DNA of 64,000 nucleotides from Batillaria attramentaria (lineage: Eukaryota; Mollusca; Gastropoda; Batillariidae): assembly GCA_018292915.2 (NCBI GenBank), contig JACVVK020000334.1, positions 269,001 through 333,000 on the forward strand, in the 5' to 3' direction. This document shows, in pieces, positions 9,901-20,547 of this stretch. Positions within the stretch are counted from its first letter, which is position 1. Every line of letters starts with the position of its first letter. The notes under the pieces were generated by a model. It was not told where the DNA came from. It was given only the letters and a program-made list of their open reading frames with translations, and ran no database searches. Made by a program: the position numbers and the translations under genes.

Positions 9901-11021
9901 TGGCCAAGGTGCTGGTTGCTGACTGGTTCCGGCGCTACGGGGTCCCAGAGAGGATCCACAGCGACCAAGGCCGGAGCTTCGAGGCAGAAGTTATCTTCGA
10001 GCTGTGCCGGGTCTACAACATCACGAAGAGCCGTACCACTCCATACCACCCGGCAGGGAATGGCCAGTGCGAGCGGTTCAACCGTACGATGCACGAGCTC
10101 CTGCGCAGCCTGTCCAACGAACAACAGCTGCGCTGGCCCCACCATCTGCCCGAGCTCGTGCAGGCGTACAACTGCACCCCGCATGCGACGACCGGCTACA
10201 GCCCGCACTTCCTGCTGTTCGGCCAGGAGCCACGCCTGCCCCTCGACACTCTCCTTGGTACTCCAGCCCCTTCTGCGTCCGGGCCTATCAGCTGGGTCCG
10301 ACAACATCAGGCTCGCCTCCAGCATGCTCACCTGAAGGCGCGTGAACACCTCAACCAGGCGGCTGACAAGCGGGCAGCCATCGCTGACAAAGGAGCCTCG
10401 GATCATCCCCTTCATCCTGGCGACTACGTCCTGCTGCGACACCGAGTGCTGGGGCGCAACAAGATGCAGCCACGGTGGCGAGACGAAGTCCATATCGTCA
10501 CGAGGCGCCCCTACCCTGGTGTCCATGTTTATTGTGTCCGTCCCAGAGAGGGTGGCCCAGAGAAGACCCGGAACCGGGCGGAACTCCGCAAGGTTTCACC
10601 AGACCTGGCAGACAACCTTGGCGACGACCCTGACTCAGGAGACGAGGAGGCCCCCGAGACAACGGACCTGGACTGGGAGCCCATGCAAATCCAGTTCCTG
10701 GACTTCCTTCCCGTCCTCCAACCTGCTGCTCCTGACGCTGCAGTCCCGGCCGCCGTCCCAGAGGCGCCTGCCGAGGCCCCGGTTGTGCCTGCGGCCGAGC
10801 CAGCTGCTCCGGCCCCTGAGAACCGGCCTGCTGCGGACCCGCCTGCTGCTGCACCTCAGACACCCCCTATCGAGCAGCCAGTGGCCAGTACCAGCAGGGG
10901 TGGTCCAAGCGGCAGTCAGGCCAGAAACCCGGCCGCTAAGCCTAAGAACTCGCCCAAGGCCACCCCAGCTACACCCCTGAGGCGCTCAGTGCGACTCCAG
11001 CAAAAACAGAAAGTGGCATGA
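6897..11021 (+). CDS. pol: Gypsy pol polyprotein (protease, RT, RNase H, integrase)
   Basis: The open frame is about 1374 codons and lies in the -1 frame relative to gag. It has no ATG of its own at the start and is best read as a frameshift product. Domains in order: aspartic protease (LVDTGSEVT near residue 40); reverse transcriptase with LDLASGYHQI, TRMPFGLC and YLDDLLVY (about residues 420-490); RNase H with LETDASHEGLSAVL and TDNNPL; integrase with an HHCC zinc finger (HDDMGHQGY...CPRC) and a D-D-E core (AVDFSE, HSDQGRSFE, NGQCERFN). A GPY/F-like region follows, then a Pro/Ala-rich tail ending in a basic segment. All catalytic motifs look intact. Confidence 0.92.
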   Translation: MAPVATTCSQATGGDLLEGLIGERPVTTISIEGQHVAALVDTGSEVTTVTETWVRNNLRQVSVRPATFLTVRAANGLEVPYSGLIVVDLVVFGCAVNCVPVLVVRDPTGPAAASRKQQIPALLGMNVLGKCKSFPSSLQPALQEAKQRQRCVRGRARVAEQQHLPAYSMTTVRVTGPRDQNCSLMAAPLGQPLPGGLVVVPTLLEGDSKHRFVRMANLSPEDVLLPARTPVAWLHAVDGIEEDEAVQVTVSCSEVTITPKSAESTPTADVPKVPLPATFDGTHEQRRQLQDLLTRYGHVFSQGDDDMGYTDVVQHRIPTTDSVPVAQPYRSIPPNHLQEVRDHIRGLLRSGVIKESCGPYAAPVVLVRKKDGSLRLCVDYRKLNSKTVADAYPLPRIQESFDALVGAQYFTTLDLASGYHQIAMHPEDQQKTAFTTPFGLYEYTRMPFGLCSAPATFQRLMQVTMSDFLFEFLLVYLDDLLVYSKSFDEHLVQLEHLLQRIAQLGLKLKREKCQFLRRQVTYLGHTISADGVSCDDDKVEQVRKWPTPTTVRDVRSFLGFASYYRRFIDGFSKLAGPLHDLVAEGSKASKRKTANVTKLWTPQHQAAFDSLKSALTTAPVLAYADFTLPFILETDASHEGLSAVLSQVQGGRKRVIAYASRRLRPTEKNQALYSSMKLEFLAMKWAITEKFRHYLIGAKFAVLTDNNPLTHFRTAKLGALEQRWAAQLAQFDFDVKYQPGKTNPADALSRLPADAEMQSHSVQCSSPPALCQPTQIPPELACLPDARCDRIALDPVPDIVPADPVTKNSSPTSLPYSPADLRQLQQQDPDIAPVLAAWPHKPAARKRNKALRALQKQHPRLFMDDSGVLRRRFDDERTGQVQQLVLPASLRRDAIKLVHDDMGHQGYDRTMGLLRSRVYWPGMYGEVKTYLAQCPRCTLNQSQSLRTTSGHLLASRPLEVLAVDFSELEMASDGREDVLVITDVFTKFTQAVPTRDQKASTVAKVLVADWFRRYGVPERIHSDQGRSFEAEVIFELCRVYNITKSRTTPYHPAGNGQCERFNRTMHELLRSLSNEQQLRWPHHLPELVQAYNCTPHATTGYSPHFLLFGQEPRLPLDTLLGTPAPSASGPISWVRQHQARLQHAHLKAREHLNQAADKRAAIADKGASDHPLHPGDYVLLRHRVLGRNKMQPRWRDEVHIVTRRPYPGVHVYCVRPREGGPEKTRNRAELRKVSPDLADNLGDDPDSGDEEAPETTDLDWEPMQIQFLDFLPVLQPAAPDAAVPAAVPEAPAEAPVVPAAEPAAPAPENRPAADPPAAAPQTPPIEQPVASTSRGGPSGSQARNPAAKPKNSPKATPATPLRRSVRLQQKQKVA

Positions 11022-11554
11022 ACGATTCCAGAAAAGAACTGTGATACGGACTGATCAAGCGGTGTGTGTGTGGGTGTATGAGATCCCAGTGACAGTGGTA
11101 CTGTTAGTGTTATTCGTGTCCCTTTGAACCCCTTCGTTTTTCGGTGAGATCTCTGTGAGAGAACGGACTGTTGGAGTTGTTGGACTGGTGCGTGATGTTT
11201 TCTTTGTGACTGCGTGCATGTTTTGTTATATTGGCATTTTGGTGGTAGCTCTTGCTCTGCGGTTGACTTGTTGTAAACATTGTTTAAGCTGACTAGATTC
11301 ATGATGTCATATACTTGGTTTCTATCAGTGTTGCTAAACGCGCCTTTGTTTATTAACAGTTTTGTATAACTGGCCATGATTACTTGTAATTCTTGAAATC
11401 ACGAGGACACTAGGGTGTGTATTGGTTTATCTTTTGGTGTGGCGCCATTGAGTTTTGGATATTGCTTTTGTATTTTGCTGTTGCTCCTGTTTGATGGGCT
11501 CTAGCGTAGTATGTTTTGTTTTGGCACCAGCGAGGCCGCTGGTTGTATTTTAGT
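11022..11554 (+). other. Gypsy 3' untranslated region between pol and the polypurine tract
   Basis: No open frame of note on the plus strand. The sequence is GT-rich and leads into the polypurine tract. No envelope-like gene is present. Confidence 0.6.
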
Positions 11555-11563
11555 GGGGGGAGA
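11555..11563 (+). other. Polypurine tract
   Basis: GGGGGGAGA lies directly before the TGTAGCC start of the 3' LTR, as expected for the plus-strand DNA primer. Confidence 0.8.
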
Positions 11564-13530
11564 TGTAGCCGAGTGGTTCTACCCCTCGCCCACTACTCTT
11601 TGTCCTCTGGCCAGCCCTATACACTAGCCGCGAGCAGACGCCTCGCTAACAAGGGAGGTAATCGAGCTCACCGCCGCGATGGCACATGCCGCAATTAGTT
11701 GTGTTTGTTTACCCGTGTTTACTGCCTAATAACTCCGCAGCCCGTTCACCTAGGGTCTTGCCGTAAACTGCAGTAGTTTCGGGAGAGTTTTTACTTTCTG
11801 ATCATGTTTGGTTGTTAACGCTATTTTATAGTTTAAAAGGTGTATTTCGCCATTTTCATCCCTTTTCAAACGCGTGGTCCCAGTCTTTACGCTCTTAAAT
11901 CGGCGATCGGAAATTCTTTGTACTTTGGTGATGTTCCAAACTTATACCATCTTAAAGCAATTTTCACGCTCTTTTCAATGCAGTTTGTTTGAAGTTTGTA
12001 GCTGTTGTATTACGCCCGCTACGGGTGGATATCTGAGTAGCAACAAACACAAATTCCCCCTCTAGCCGCGAATCGACCCCCCTCCAGCCATGCAGCCTAG
12101 GGTTGCTCCCTTTGCGGGCCGCGCTGTGCAGTCATGAGGAGCTCGCCACGCCTCGCTAGGCAGTCTTTGTTTCTGCTCGCGAGCGTGACCCTGCCACCCA
12201 GCGCTGCACTCTCTCGTCTCACCGCTGACCCCTACGCTGATTGTCCTTTCGCGCATCGTTTCTCAGCCATCTTTTGTGAACCGGCCATTGTTTCCAAGTG
12301 TGAGTTTGGCTTAAAGCCAGTCTTTTTATCTTTATTGCTTATGTTTGATCTGATGTTTTTGGTGTTGATTGCATTATTGATTTGCTTTTGTGTTTAGTAA
12401 TGCGATGACTGTTGGTTTGCCCTAGTACTTTGTTACTCTCGATTGAGGGTTGATTTGAGCCTTGAGGTCTGAGTCTTAGTTTTGAGTAGACTGTATGTGT
12501 ATTTATATCGTTCCGATCGTTTCGGTTTATAGATGTTTTGATTTGCCATTCCCTTCCGGAATGCAGGCTGTTTTGTTCTAATTCTAACATGATCAAGTGT
12601 AATGCAGTGTTAGTTTAGTTCGGGTACTGAGCCGGCTTGAGGCAAATCCTATAAAGTAGGTTTCTTTGTTCGGCCACGTAGGCAGCCTTTGTGTTTGGCA
12701 GTTTTACAGACCACGTGGGTTTGTTTTGTTGTGAGAAAGAATATTTGATGTCCTGATATAGCTTTTGTGTAAGCGAGTTTTCTGGCTGACTGAGTGAGAT
12801 AATGTTGAGCTTTTGTAAGCAACCTGAACGGTTCAGGAGTTGTGTTACGTGCGTTGATCTAGTTGAACGGCGTTATTAGTATCCGAGATGTAATCTGGGA
12901 CTGACCAAGCCGCGTATGCGCTTTTTGTATTTTGTATTCGGTTCCGAATTATTAGTATCGTTGTTATTCGTTCCGGGCAAACCGCAGTCATCTGCTATCT
13001 TACATCATGTGTGTTGTGTTCGCTAGCCATGTGTAATGAAGTGGTTTTGATGCTAGCATTGTTGGTTAGGCTTTCTTGTCTCTCCTATCCTTCCCCGTTT
13101 TGCCATGTGTAGTGTCCCGCCTTCGCTGTGCGAGCTGTGTGACGTAATATGACGTCGCTTCCCCGTTTACCATGTGTAGTGTCCCGCCTTCGCTGTGCGA
13201 GCTGTGTGACGTAATATGACGTCGCATGTGTTGTTAGGCGTCGCCATTCTGTTCCGGCCCGGATGTTTATGTTTTGCATAGTTACCAATGACGCTTTGAC
13301 TAGTATTGGTTGCATACTCGTCATTCACCCCTTTTTATTTTGCCTTTAGTACTTTGCTTACTGACGCCAGCCTACTGATGCAGTCATTCCGCTAGTCATG
13401 ATTTTGATGCCATATTCATGCATATTAGTGACTTGTTCGCATTGATTCACTTTTGCGAGTTTAGCTTTCAGCCCACACTTAACGCCCGTTGTGTTATTTT
13501 TCACCTATCCTCTCGTTGTTTGTTGTTTGT

Positions 13531-13607
<77 letters not shown>

Positions 13608-14235
13608 GGCTTCTTCTCCCCTTTCTCTCCGTCCCATGTATATTTGACTTTGGCTGTTTTATAGGTTGTGAGATTGTTGCATTGTTTTGATTTCGTTTGT
13701 TGATATTTGGTGGCATCATGGTTGCATCAGTAACATTAGGTTGGTTGGCGTCATGTTTGAAGTCGATTACTAGTATTGTCATGTTGTTGTTATTTTATTA
13801 TGATTTGGTTTAGTCCCCTGTTTAGTATGTTTGTTGACTTAGTAGCTGAGTACTTGTGTCATGGCTGTTCAGCTGTGACTTGCTATTTTCTTGATTACAG
13901 TTTAGTTAATACTCATGTTATTAAACGTGAGTCTCTTAGTTAGATCCATTCGTTTCTTAGTTAAATCCATTTGTTTCTTAGTTAAATCCATTTTATTTTA
14001 TATTCTCTTAAATCCATTTATTTTATATTCTTTGTTTATTTCATCTTGCATTTCTTTATATCAAATTCTTGCGGTGTACTTATGTCTGCTCTACTTGTGT
14101 TTTTCAGATGTTCGTACACTGCTCCTTGTTCTTGTGGTAAAAATAAAAAGATGTGTTTTATGTAGCACTCTTTGTTTGACTCCCTCACTACCACGCTTGT
14201 GCGCCTGCACTATCCCACTCGACACCACCACAACA
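11564..14235 (+). repeat. 3' long terminal repeat
   Basis: Matches the 5' LTR with scattered single-base changes, a 6-bp insertion near 12824 (gcaacctgaacgg against gcaacgg) and a longer (TC)n tract at about 13533-13605. AATAAA lies at 14142-14147. Confidence 0.92.
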
Positions 14236-14261
14236 TCTATACAAGTCTCACTGTATATATC

Positions 14262-14480
14262 ACTATATACATACACTTGCCCCGCTGGGTTAAGCTGAAG
14301 TGCTGTAGTGAAACTTCCTCACAGTGAAGTAATGTCTGAGACAACATGTACAATATACATACACACTCCTGGCTTAAAGCTGAAGTGCTGTAATGAAACT
14401 TCCTCACAGTGGAGTAAAGCGTGAGACAATATGTACAACATACATACACACTCCTGGCTTAAGCTGAAGTGCTGTAATGA
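14262..14480 (+). repeat. Satellite-like tandem repeat, about 85-95 bp unit
   Basis: Two to three imperfect units share 'ttaagctgaagtgctgta.tgaaacttcctcacagtg' with a 'gtacaatatacatacacactcctggc' linker (listed in parts). A further unit lies before the gypsy element at 3055-3144, so the retroelement sits inside this array. Confidence 0.65.
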
Positions 14481-15145
14481 TCGTAGCGTGAGTGTCTTAA
14501 CTGTGCCCAATGAACGGTGATTACTACTGTCCCCAACCCCCCCCCCCCCCCACCCCCTTCACTCCAATCTCTCATGAGAAACAAGTTCAGAGCGAGTTTG
14601 ACAGATTATGGGGTACTGATCTGTATTGAAGGTTTTCCTCGGGTTACAGGTTAAACACGCAGCTAATGTCATCTTGCCAAAACTCTACAGCGACAAAAAC
14701 AAGTGGATAATAATTATTACCTTAGTGGTGTGCACGGACCGTAACAATGAAGAGCAAAAGAACGATCCGCGTGTTCAGTGAAGCAGAACTACAGCACGGT
14801 TGTTGTAGTCAGTTTCTGTATGATAACTCAAAATGGTTCACTCGATTTGCCGTGTGAGACAATGAATCACATAGATACCACAGCTGTCTTATACAATGTA
14901 GTGTTATTTTGTCGATGACAAATCAGGAACAGTTCAGTCTGAAGTAGGTCTTTAGAATTTGAACGAAGTGTGCACTTGTCATTATTGTCCTGTTGATTGA
15001 TTGATTGATTGTGTGTGTGTGTGTGTGTGTGGGGGGGGGGGGGGAGAGAGAGAGAGAGAAAATGAAATGAAACGAAACTTTATTTTCAACGGTAAAAGAC
15101 ATTGGTCCAGTGGTCCAGTTTTTATTCTTGCCGTTGCTAATGCTA

Positions 15146-15195
<50 letters not shown>

Positions 15196-15837
15196 ACATT
15201 GTATTGTATCAGTTATCTGTAGTGACGTGTGGTGTACGTGTCAGTATACCCGTGTAAAGTGTTACTGCTACGAGAAGGGGGCGTGTTTTGATGAGGCGTC
15301 TCCTACACCAGGATACTTTGTCTGACTTCCTGTACGTTCATCAGTCTCCCGTTGTGTATAGTTTACCTACTTGGTTATCCTGGGGACGACCCCTCGTCAC
15401 CACTACGTCATTGTTACGTCAAACAACACAACACGACCATAAACAATGCACTCTCTCTATATCTGTGACAAACAATTAAATCAAAATGAACAAAAATTTA
15501 TTATTCACAAAACCTCCTCCTCCCTTGGTTCTTCACGTAATTCATTTTGACATAGGTTCAGTCACTATCTACACAGCTCAACTATATAATCACACAGCCG
15601 ACGTAACTAACTCACGGAAATAAAAGTGCCCACGATGGACGCGTTCAGTTTACGAGTTTTGTGCTGTTGTTTGGTTTATATCACTCCCAACCCTTGTTGT
15701 TTTATCCCAAAACAAAGCCACCTCCCGTGTCTATCCCAGTTACTTGCCTTTCAACAACGGAGGAGATTTCCCGCGTATTCCGTCCTCTAGACTCTCAACT
15801 ATGACCAAATTAAGAACCCACTATATTTCCAGAAAAG
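14481..15837. other. Non-coding DNA with microsatellites
   Basis: A poly-C run lies near 14536-14555, a (GT)n plus poly-G run at 15010-15045, and (AC)n at 15150-15193. No gene or classified repeat was recognised in the rest. Confidence 0.5.
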
Positions 15838-15840
15838 CTG

Positions 15841-15920
15841 ATGGGTGGGTGTTTGGGAGTTTAACGTCCTTTTCCAACACGTGTGGGTGATATCAAAGAT
15901 TGGGCAACGAGAAAACGTGT
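15841..15920 (-). repeat. 3' part of a tRNA-Arg-type SINE
   Basis: The minus strand reads toward the family's end motif AAAGGACGTTAAACTCCC followed by AAACACCCACCC. The tRNA-like head is missing. Confidence 0.6.
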
Positions 15921-15999
15921 CTCTGTCTAAAAGGTGTCTTTTCTTCCATCTTCCAAGAACCTTTTTTACTTCGTGCAGTTTTCCTTCAAAGTTTAAAAA

Positions 16000-16810
16000 T
16001 TAATAACTGATCTGGTCCATATTAACGGAAAATACTCTGCCTAGAGTTATGAAAATACCCGGATCCCACTGAAAGTTACGATCCCATAAAAATCGGACCC
16101 CGCATTTACGCCTGCTTCCTATCCATGTAATATTCGTTTTCTCATTGTTAATTACTAGACCTGACATTTCAGCAAATTTATCGAGGGTGTGTCTAGTTTC
16201 ACAAAATGATTTTTCTCTACCATCTAAAAATATAGTTGTATCATCTGCGAACAGATTCAGTAGGACCTCGTTATTACGTACTTTAATACCCTTGATATCA
16301 TTGTTCTTTCTCAGCATCAGTGATAATATTTCGGCTGCTATAAGGTATAAATATGCCGAGATGGGGTCCCCCTGTCTACAGCCTCTGTGTAGGGCAAACC
16401 AGCTAGAATATTGTCCATTGAGATATACACAAGATTTTGCATTTTTGTATAATGTGCTGAACCAGCGGACCATTGTCGGGGTAAACTGAAAGAAATGCAA
16501 ACATTGTTCAATAAAACGCCATGAAACACTGTCGAACGCTTTCTGAAAGTCTACTGTAATAATCAATCCTGGAATATGCTCCTTTTCTGTATACATCATA
16601 ACATCATACAATGTTCTGATACACTCTCCGATATTTTAAGAAACCCTTCTGACACTCATCGCGGACAAAATCCTCAGATTCAAAGTTTAAGTGTGTCTCT
16701 TGGAGTAAATAAACATTCTGTAGAAAATCAAAAACATCCCTCCTCTTTTCATTATTCTGGATACCATAAACATTGTTTGAAACAAATTTAAAGTTTTCTT
16801 TCCCCGCCAT
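16000..16810 (-). pseudogene. Tx1/L1-like non-LTR retrotransposon remnant
   Basis: Two minus-strand frames belong to one element. The upstream frame (16604-16810) is an endonuclease fragment with NNVYGIQNNEKR and LLQETH. The downstream frame (16000-16611) is reverse transcriptase with DFQKAFDSVSW, GCRQGDPIS and LFADDTTIF. The two overlap with most of the endonuclease and the RT fingers deleted between them. The RT style (QGDPISAYLYLIAAE) fits the L1/Tx1 group. The element is dead. Confidence 0.75.
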
Positions 16811-17834
16811 TATGGTGCGTATATAACTATGAATAGCGTTTTACTGAAGCCATAACAGGAGGTCATAACCTCAAACTCAAAGCACTGATTATACAGTAGA
16901 AATCTGTCTATACATACACAAACTCTGGCCAGAAAACAAACCATAAGGACAACTACACGACACTGATGACAAATGGACACTAAACAAACAAAAAGGAGCA
17001 AGAGAACAAAAGAAGTAATCATTGTGTGAAACACTGCTCAAATGACATAATGGTCAATAGTCAAGGCCGCCTCAGGTCACACTGACCTCACGTGGAGCAG
17101 TCTCCTTTCACAATCGTATTCCGTGAAAATACTCCAAAAATACGGCAGCTGGCCGCCAAACGCGGACCGCACAGTGGTAGCAAAAGCATTGGGTATATCC
17201 ATTCCAAACATACGTGTTTTACAAAAACTCCATGAAAGTGGATGTGTACATGTTGAAGTAGCTGTACTAGCGTCGTGCAGGGGCCAGTCAATCTGACATT
17301 GACCTTGTAGCCTATCACGTGATATAAACACTCATCACGTGATGCAATCACAACAGACGCACGTGGGCTAGGCCCATTCACAAATCGCCATGGTATCGGC
17401 CCCAGGGTCACAGCACAAAAAAGCTGTAAATTTATATAGCTCATCAGCAAATTGACCCTCAAATGTTTTAACCAATCAAAATAACAAATCATACACACCG
17501 CTGGTGACTTTATGAAGCTACCATTAACAAAAACATGACAATACGGAAGCAAACATCAGCGTTGGTCCGGGATGGGGGGGGGGGGGGGTTACAAGACCAT
17601 CGCTGTGACGATTACAAAGTTAAAGGGAAAAAAAATGAAGAAATAAAAAACGAAGATTTAATGTTGTGTTTCCTCTAACTCTCACTGACCACCTGTTACC
17701 ATGCTTCACAATGGAAAGGGATGATGATAATAATGAATGTGTGTGTGTGTGTGTGTGTGTCTGTGTGTGTGTGTGCGCGCGCGTGTGTGTGTGTTTGAAG
17801 AGACAAAGTTATATAAACTGTGACTGTTTTTCAG
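16811..17834. other. Unclassified DNA upstream of the Tx1-like remnant
   Basis: The minus strand has a 154-codon frame (17088-17552) and the plus strand a coding-like stretch near 17095-17300. Neither could be assigned, and both may be worn retroelement sequence. A poly-G run lies near 17572-17588 and (GT)n near 17739-17790. Confidence 0.35.
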
Positions 17835-17835
17835 T

Positions 17836-17927
17836 TTAACTCTTTGACGACGGAGCGCAATTTCTGACACACGATGTCCTATAGGAAATCGTGTGTCAGA
17901 AATTGCGCTCCGTCGTCAAAGAGTTAA
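17836..17927. mobile_element. 84-bp hairpin MITE with TTAA target duplication (piggyBac-like)
   Basis: Left arm 17835-17875 and right arm 17888-17928 are perfect 41-bp inverted repeats around a 12-nt loop. TTAA lies at both ends (17836-17839 and 17924-17927), and the inner termini read CTCTTTGACGACGG. TTAA duplication plus a C-T-rich start fits piggyBac-like non-autonomous elements. The family name is inference. Confidence 0.65.
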
Positions 17928-18149
17928 AGGGATGTTTCGGTCCTACTTCTAATAAAGCCGTTTTCTTACACAAACTGCATGTAACATACAAGATGGTACT
18001 TCACAACAGTCACAAACAAAACCACATCAGTTGTGTTACCTCATTTCAACATCCGCTATTTTTTCACACACATAATTATATAGAATACATATATACTGAG
18101 TAAACACACACAATATATAGTTACTGACACACGAACATACTAAAAAGAT

Positions 18150-18213
<64 letters not shown>
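18150..18213. repeat. (TC)n/(AC)n microsatellite
   Basis: An uninterrupted (TC)n run passes straight into (AC)n. Confidence 0.8.
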
Positions 18214-18217
<4 letters not shown>

Positions 18218-18249
18218 CACCTAGTTTGGAGTCTATGAGTCACGACTGG

Positions 18250-20135
18250 AAACCAACGTTGATGATAGTTCATTATCAATTCCAAATTTTACCATACATA
18301 GAAGGGACGCCTCATCTCTTCAACACACTGGTTTAGCTGTGTATGTTCGCCAATCGATTCAACACAACGTCAAGAGGCGTAAGGACTTAGAGTCGAACAA
18401 AGTGGAAAGTTTGTGGGTTGAGTTGAAAACGTCAGGACAAGGCTGGTATCGTTCTTTTAGGTGCTTTCAACATTGATCTTTCAAAGCCTAAGGGATCCCA
18501 TGCTGCATGGTCTACTACAACAGCACTTTTTGGTTTGAAACAAATGGTTAAATCACCAACTAGAGTTACACAAACATCTTCTACACTCATACATCACATC
18601 TACACCACAAACCGTGATAAAATAGTAATGTTCATGTTCCACATCTAGCCATAAGCGATCACAGTGCAGTGTGCTGTGAAGTCGCAATGAAACTTGACAA
18701 ACCTAGGCGGAAGCGACATACTTCTATCATATACCGCTCCTTTAAAAAGTTTGATAAATATGCGTTTCTTAATGAGTTATACATCCTTTAATGATGTGTA
18801 TAATCATACTTGTCCTGATAGTGCCTTATCATGCTGGATGAATCTGCTCCTAGGGGTCCTTGACAAGCATGCACCTTTGAGAGAAAAACGTGTCAAACGG
18901 GCTGAACTACCACCGTGGTTAACTAGTGATATTAAAAAAGCAATGAGGCTTACGGAGAAACTTAAAAAGGGGAAACGATTTGACGAGTACAAACGTCAAC
19001 GTAACCATGTAAAATATTTAGTTAGAGCCGCTAAGAAATCTTACTTTAACCAGGTGATCTCCGATAATCATGACACTTGGAAAGCTTGGAAATCCATTTG
19101 GAAAGCTCTGAATATGATCACTAAGGGTAAAACCAACTCTGAAATTCCACCTGAGTTTACTGCTGATAAATTTAATACCCAATTTTTTTTTTGCTGCTGA
19201 ATCACTAGCTCAGTCAGCACACGATAGCAACACTGCTCCATACACCATTCCTAGTTGTCTCAGGCGTCACTGTGAGGCTAAACATATTTCTAAAACATTT
19301 CCCATCCCATACATGACAGTGGCAGAAGTCTGGAGGTACACTGAAAGCATGCCAAATAAAAAAAATCCGCTGGAATTTATGGAATCAACAGTGAAGCCTT
19401 AAAAATGTCGTTACCACACACTATCGATTCTCTAACGTTTATCTTTAACCTTTGTATCGATCAAGGTCGTTTCCCAAATCAAAGTAGTGCCAATTCCCAA
19501 GTCTAAAGATCGGAAATCAACAATTATCTTCCCATCTCAGTACTGTCGGCTTTGTCAAAGCCATTGGAGAGGCATGTTCACACTCATTTGCTTGAATTTC
19601 TTGAACAAAATACTTTCCTCAGTATTAGCCAGTCTGGGTTCAGACCAAACCATTCATGTCATACTGCGTTGACAGGTATAATTGATAAATGGCTATCTGC
19701 AGTAAATAAAAACCGAATGTCTGGCACTGTTTTCCTGGATCTACGTAAGGCCTTTGACTTGGTGGACCACGGTATTCGTTTAAAAAAGCTTGAAGTCTAT
19801 CAAATAGACAAAAGTGCACCCTCGTTCTTCCGCTCATATCAAGATGACAGAAAGCAAAGTGTCTATATTAGCGGTGAGCCGAAGGGCATGTTCGTTGTTC
19901 GTTATCACAGGGGTCCATCTTAGGCCCATAACTATTTATTCTGTTTATTAACGACCTACCCTTGTATGTCACTAACATACACGTAAATTGCGATATGTTT
20001 GCCGATGATACTAGTTTGCATGCTACCGGCCAATACGTATCAGAAATAAACATGTGTTTGCAAAACAGCATAAATGAAGTAGTGACATGGTGTCACGATA
20101 ACCACATGGTCTTACATCCCAATAAAACAACAAGA
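18250..20135 (+). pseudogene. L2-like (CR1/jockey group) LINE remnant
   Basis: The plus strand, across several frames, carries endonuclease remnants (18250-18670, HTGLAVYVRQSIQ), a linker region (18694-19200, LDKHAPLREKRVKRAELPPW) and reverse transcriptase pieces (19552-20130) with SGFRPNHSCHTAL, FLDLRKAFDLV, GPSLG-like and MFADDTSLH. Several frameshifts separate the parts. It closely resembles the better preserved element at 46712-50300 and is not functional. Confidence 0.75.
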
Positions 20136-20214
20136 TGACCAGCCCAATATGTTGTTTCCATTTAATCACCTGCTGTCGTCACGGTCGTTCTTTTGTAATG
20201 CCATGTATTCGGCA

Positions 20215-20258
<44 letters not shown>

Positions 20259-20547
20259 CACTCTCTCTCTCTCTCTCTGAATGGAAACAACTGACCGGAC
20301 TTGTCAGACCAATCTTGGTTTTGGAAGAGAGACGTCAAGTTGTTTTCTTTGAAATCTATGACGTTTTCCTCATTGGGATGACGCATAATACATCTGACGT
20401 AATAACTTTGACTCGGATACAATTCTTGCAATGAAAGCAGCCCCATGAAAATTGAAGTGTTGTTGCTGCGCAGTGTAAAGATCGAATTTATACCGGCTCA
20501 ATGTGTTTAACAGACAAGTCTGCGCGGCGAACGTTTTTTCACTATGT

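Larger units (their letters stand above)
3145..14235 (+). mobile_element. Near-intact Ty3/gypsy LTR retrotransposon, about 11.1 kb
   Basis: The order is 5' LTR, primer-binding site, gag, pol (protease, reverse transcriptase, RNase H, integrase), polypurine tract and 3' LTR, all on the plus strand. The LTRs begin TG and end near CA, and differ by roughly 1% on visual comparison, which suggests a recent insertion. Both gag and pol frames are open throughout, so the copy may be autonomous. There is no chromodomain and no envelope-like frame. No clear target duplication could be matched: the left flank is a satellite unit ending in acaatata, and the right flank re-enters the same satellite about 25 bp after the LTR end. 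Confidence 0.92.
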
